Positions 59,700 through 64,000 of a DNA stretch of 64,000 bases are shown in pieces. Within the stretch, counting starts at the first letter, position 1, and every line of letters starts with the position of its first letter. The notes below the pieces were generated by a model. The model saw only the letters and a program-made list of their open reading frames with translations. It ran no database searches and was not told the origin of the DNA. This stretch comes from Anastatus disparis (Eukaryota; Arthropoda; Insecta; Hymenoptera; Eupelmidae), in NCBI GenBank assembly GCA_017163975.1, contig JAFFSR010000230.1:887001-951000 (forward strand). Direction: 5' to 3'. The translations under genes and the position numbers were made by a program.

Positions 59700-60990
59700 T
59701 AAATATTTTTTTGGTCAGTCGTTCATGTAATTCAAATGACAAAGGTTTTGTGAATACATCAGTTATCTGACTTTTAGAGGAAATTCAACTGATATTAATT
59801 AAACCTCTAGTTACACATTCCTTTACATAATGTTCTTTTATTTCGGTCATATGTCTTAATTTGTTTTCACCTCCAGTCTTAACGCTTGCTTCTGCTGCCT
59901 TGTTATCACACCATAATAGAATTGATGCTAATTCTTGTTTTAACAATCTTTTAAAATTTGATATAAGGATATCAATTCTTGAGCGCATTCGTTTATAGAA
60001 ACATATTTCTGTCTGTGAGTTCTTCAGGATGTTGTGTCTTCGAAAAACTTGATCACATAGCTACTGGTCGTAAGAGAATTTTTGCAGTCGTCAAAACTTG
60101 CATCTGAAAATCCTTGTAAACAGTCGTTTTGTCCTTTATATCTAAGATCAAAGTCTTTTGTTCTTCTTAATTATTCAAATACTCTTTCAATCTTCTACCA
60201 GTCATTTTTCAGTAAAGTGGATTTGGTGCCTGCATAGAGTATTTACCTCATATGCAATTTCTGGCCTGTTTGCATTGGTTTCTTCTTTTCTTCACGCTGT
60301 CTTCTCTTCCTATTGGCTACCTGATTGATTACCATAGGTGTTCGTTGGGTGGGTGATTGATCCAAACTAAACTTCTTTAGCATTTTGTTTATTTATTGTT
60401 CTTGCTTAATGCTCAGTATCCTTTTTTTCTGTCTTATTTTATTTCTGAGCCTAAAGAACTTTTAGTTTCACTAGTTTCTGTCATTTTAAATTCTTTCTTT
60501 ACATTTGTCTTCATTCTTTCAATCATCTTTACATTGTTGCAAACTAGCAGAATGTTATCTGCATACTAAATCAAGATAAGAAATCCGTCTTTTTCTTGCT
60601 GAGTAAATAGACAAGGCTCATTGTTGAATGATCTAAGTCCACATTTCTTTACTGTCCTTTTAAATCTTTCATTCCAACATTTTAGACTGACTTTCAAATC
60701 GCATAAAGCATTTTCCAATATACACATCTCGTTTTGTTTGATCCTTTCATAAGCAGTCATCCCTTCAGGTATTTCCATATATATCTCACTGTTTCAATAT
60801 CCATTTAGAAAAGCTGTCTTCACGTCCATCTGACATATTTCTGAATCCAGTTTGTTTGCCATTGCCAGTATAGATCTGATCAAATGTAATCGTGAAACCG
60901 GTGCATATGTTTCTTGCATATCATACTCATTTCTGTCTTTAAAACTACAAATTACTAGTCTGGCTTTATATCTTATTTTACTGTCTTCTT
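59700..60990 (-). pseudogene. Copia reverse transcriptase and RNase H remnant
   Basis: Minus-strand order: YKARLVICSFKDRNEYD, ETYAPVSRLHLIRSILAMA, QMDVKTAFLNG (catalytic Asp), MEIPEGM, ALCDLKVSLKCWNERF, FLILI, then a stop and YADN where YxDD is expected (about 60,554-60,565), so one catalytic Asp is Asn. RNase H follows: LLWCDNKAAEASVKTG, KHYVKE-like helix, and DVFTKPLSFELHERL (about 59,700-59,760). Many stops occur in between, especially 60,000-60,450, so the copy is dead. It is antisense to the carboxylesterase exon. Confidence 0.85.
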
Positions 60991-60999
60991 TCTTTTAAA

Positions 61000-62110
61000 T
61001 ACCCATCTTGAATGTATAATGTTTGATCTTTTTCTGTTATTCATTACAATTGATCTGTCAACTAATTTTCATACATTATTCTTATACATACACTCTAATT
61101 CTTCAATAATAGTTTTGGTCCATTTTTTTTTTGTTTATCTTTTGACTTTATGGCTTCCAAGTGTGTACTCAGGTCATTATTTATTTCTGTTAATAAAACA
61201 TGAGTTTCTTCATTTATCTCATTTTCTGTACTTGTTTGTGTTTCTATTGATAATTCAATCTGTCGTTTTGTTTTCTCTCCCTCCGATTCTTGCACTTCAT
61301 ATTCAGTATTTTTCTTAACCTTTGTCGGTCGTCCTACTAATTTTTTTTTTTATTTTCTCTCCCTCCAATCCTTGTTACTTTTTATCAGTCTTATTATTTT
61401 CCTTTCTTGGTCGTCTAACTGGTCTTTTGACTTTCTCTCCCTCCGGTTTTTGTATTCGTGTTTCATTTTCTCTGTCTTCTAATACAAAATTCACAAACCA
61501 TGTATCTTTATCTTTTCATCAATTTGTTTCCAGTCTTGTATATCAGTTGTTGCATATCTGTCCTTGTAGACTAATTTTTTTTTTTTTTTTCGTTGAATCG
61601 TACATCTCTGCTTTCGTATAGTTTACATAAAACCCATTGTGTCTGAATTCATTATTTGCAAAGGTTCAATTGTTCTATGCTTTACTGTCTTAAATGGCAA
61701 TTTGTTAAACTTTGCAATCATACACACTTCACAGTCTTTCAATGTATCATCAAATACAGCCTGTTTTAAAGTTTTGATATTAGGAAATTTTAATTGTAAT
61801 TTTCTTAAATAATCAACTTATGCATGGCCCATTCGAAAATACCACAAATTAGCGTAGTTGTTTGTATTTATTTACTCTGTCGCTTTTGTATTTTCAATCT
61901 CACATTGAGATTCTTCACTGACTTCAATCTCATGTGATTTATAAATATTTCTGTCTGCAATCTCAATATTTTTCTTCTTTGACTGTCTGATTTTCTTCCT
62001 TTTCATTAAATTGATTATTTTCTTCAATATTCTGTTCTTCGTTCATTCTACTTGTTGTTACATATACTAGAACCTGTCTTTGTTTTAAATTATTTTCTGT
62101 CGCATCTCAT
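61000..62110 (-). pseudogene. Copia integrase region, decayed
   Basis: From about 61,850 leftward: YFRMGHA, stop, DYLRKLQLKFPNI, CEVCMIAKFNKLPF (the Cys pair of the GAG-pre-integrase zinc domain), then MNSDTMGF, holding the first catalytic Asp of the integrase core. The rest of the core is missing or unrecognisable. 61,095-61,450 is a Glu/Lys-rich linker with repeated GGREN/EGEKTKR-like words, as found between integrase and reverse transcriptase. Confidence 0.75.
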
Positions 62111-62120
62111 TCAAATTCAA

Positions 62121-63997
62121 TCAACCAATATGGCTGATTATATATTGCAAGGATGAAAAATTTTCATTTAAGTTTTCCATGCAGATTACTCTGTCTAAAA
62201 TAATAAATTTTCCATCAATCGTATTTGTTTGCACGCTTCCTTCTCCCTTAGATTTAAGATTTGCGCTACAGTCTTTATTTCCGCATTGGACTCCGTCCAG
62301 TTGTTTAATAAATGTCTTGAAATCAACTTTGAATTTGTCGAACATTCTGTCGCACCACTGTCAGCACTCGGTTCATTAGTCTTTTTGTTTCTAGATTCTA
62401 ATTGGTTAAAACTGCCTCCTTTTTGATATTTTCCTCTGTTGTATTTTACATAATTTTCTTGTCTCCTTTTATTGACAGATTTTGCTCGTTTTTGATTGAC
62501 ATTATTAATTAGATTAGCTATCTTACTTGTGAATGTTGTCCGACTTGTACTTTCTTTACTTTTATTATTATAATATTTTGATTCATACCTTTTTCTGTCT
62601 TTCTGTCTCGAATGTCCCTGACACTTTGGACATGTTGAGATCACATGATCACGGGTAAATATCTGACAAAAGTAACACTTCTTTATGCTATTTCCCTGTC
62701 GTGGGCAGTCGCTGGCACAGTACCCATAACTGTCGCATTCAAAACATCGCACTTTCTGTATCGCCCTTGATTTGACCGTCATAGCTGTCGTTTGATGGCT
62801 TTCAACCTGTATAATAAGTAATTTTAGTTTATCATAAGATAACCCTTTCACTATAACACTTTCTGTCATAAAACTTATTCCTTCTACTTGATGTTCTTTG
62901 CTTATGATAGTATCATAAAAGAAATCTCTTTCGTCTTCTTCAGGCAACGATTTAACTTTTGGCATGTTATTATAACTTCTTACTATTTCTTCAAATCTGT
63001 CTATAAAATTAACTGCCTTTTTCTTTCGCTGGATTATACTGTATGTTGTATTTTTTTAATACTAGATGAAGTTACATTTACCTCGCTTCAATTTAATTAT
63101 TTCGCTTTAATTTCTTTAAGTCTGTTCAACAATTCAACTAAATCTTTAATTTTCATAACTCTAGCATGATAGTCTTTATCTATTCTACTTATTAAAATAT
63201 CACGAACTTTCATTTGCTACAATAGTACTATCTACAACATACAATAAGTCCAGCGAACTTAATTCAGACATAAAATAATCCAAAGTTTTCAAATGTGATT
63301 TGAGTCGTTAATTTATAATAGCGTTTTACTGGTCCGTCTTTTCTAGTTAGTCCGGTTTTAATAATTTCTGTCAATTGTTTAAAAACGTCTAAAATACTGT
63401 CATTTTCTTTATTAAGTCTTTTATCAACCTTTATTTGTATTAAACGCGATATTTTCAATTTATTTACCAGTCCTAAGTATTCGTCCAAGACTGTCGAGTT
63501 CCCGGAACCTTCTGCGTTAAGTGTATAATTTTCAAAATCATTGTTTACCTTATATGTCGTTTTGCTGTCTTTAGATTTATCTGTTATTTCTGACTCGTTA
63601 CCTGTAGTAATCCTCCTTTCCCTGTTCAAATTTCTCCCTCATTGCGTTCAGAGCCTGGCCGTCAAAGACCCACATGGCGCTTCACTTCTTCACCATCAAA
63701 GCCATCAAATCATCATCTCCTTTCCGCTCTATTCTTCTTTTCTTCGCCTCTCTTGCTCTTTGCCATTTTTGCCTTAACTGTATTGAATTTATCCATTACC
63801 TTGTCCAGTTTATCAGATAGGTCAGCCAATTTTGCTTCAGTCATTTCATTCATTCTGTTTTCTGTCTCCGTCTTTATTTCTGCCGTTTCAGTCGTATTGT
63901 AATGCTTATGTGTCTCTTCTCTGTCTTTAGCTCCGTCTTCGTTCTTATTTTCATCTGTTTTTCTGTCGTATACATATTTTTTCAATACATCATTCAA
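62121..63997 (-). pseudogene. Copia Gag and aspartic protease, frame-broken
   Basis: Three frames in order: 63,713-63,997 and 63,264-63,629 (charged, helical Gag N-terminus), then 62,195-62,965 with two zinc knuckles. The first is CFECDSYGYCASDC, in which the normal His is Tyr; the second is CYFCQIFTRDHVISTC. A basic linker leads to DSGATE, the protease active site. After DSGAT, protease homology shifts into another frame (62,121-62,345: KGEGSVQTNTIDGKFIIL, VICMENLNENFSSL), so a frameshift lies near 62,330. Gag forms the particle and packages RNA; the protease cuts the polyprotein. Confidence 0.85.
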
Positions 63998-64000
63998 TTT

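Noticed and set aside
61019..61621. Plus-strand frames rich in Leu, Phe and Ser
   Set aside because: Shadows of the A-rich minus-strand copia linker region.

Overview
The window is AT-rich (roughly 70% or more A+T by eye), has spliceosome-type introns, and is packed with microsatellites, foldback elements and transposon remnants. It reads as an arthropod nuclear genome, most likely an insect. The DNA polymerase, integrase and small proteins of the first 13 kb look most like those I know from hymenopteran Maverick/Polinton copies, so a wasp or ant is my best guess (inference, not tested).

1-13.3 kb: a decayed Maverick/Polinton (adintovirus-like) large DNA element. In order it holds a parvovirus-type phospholipase A2 virion protein (-, running off the left edge), an A32/FtsK-type packaging ATPase (+), an uncharacterised 'WDDPNELVDRL' protein (+) split by a 3.85 kb foldback insertion, a small coiled-coil protein (+), an intact integrase with a C-terminal chromodomain (+), a small broken protein (-), a protein-primed type B DNA polymerase (-) with two introns, four nonsense codons and a frameshift, and another intron-bearing small gene (+). 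No capsid gene is in view; it may lie to the left. The integrase would insert the element, the polymerase copy it, and the ATPase package it, but this copy can no longer do so.

13.4-34.6 kb: repeats. They include a ~330 bp tandem repeat, a long GT tract, an array of six hairpins, a 4.1 kb terminal-inverted-repeat element full of GGAAGCTTCC palindromes, several palindromic MITEs at TTAA sites, a tRNA-derived SINE, a dead I/Jockey-type LINE split by a 2.8 kb palindrome, and a compound foldback with mirrored GT/CA tracts.

34.6-52.5 kb: gene-poor. Two inverted copies of one old dispersed repeat (~37-40.6 kb and ~50.7-52.05 kb) carry different insertions and act as each other's empty-site controls. 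There is also a full-length SINE with target duplications and a CACTA-like element holding the last exon of a tnp2/DUF4218-type transposase.

52.5-64 kb: the only host-gene signal is a first exon of a type-B carboxylesterase (56,467-56,601, +) with a good splice donor. Downstream, in its presumed first intron, lie a TA-flanked element with a tRNA-Val-like segment and an antisense, heavily mutated Ty1/copia retrotransposon (59.3 kb to the right edge).

Coordinates of repeats were read by eye and may be off by a few bases. Family names rest on recognised motifs, not searches.
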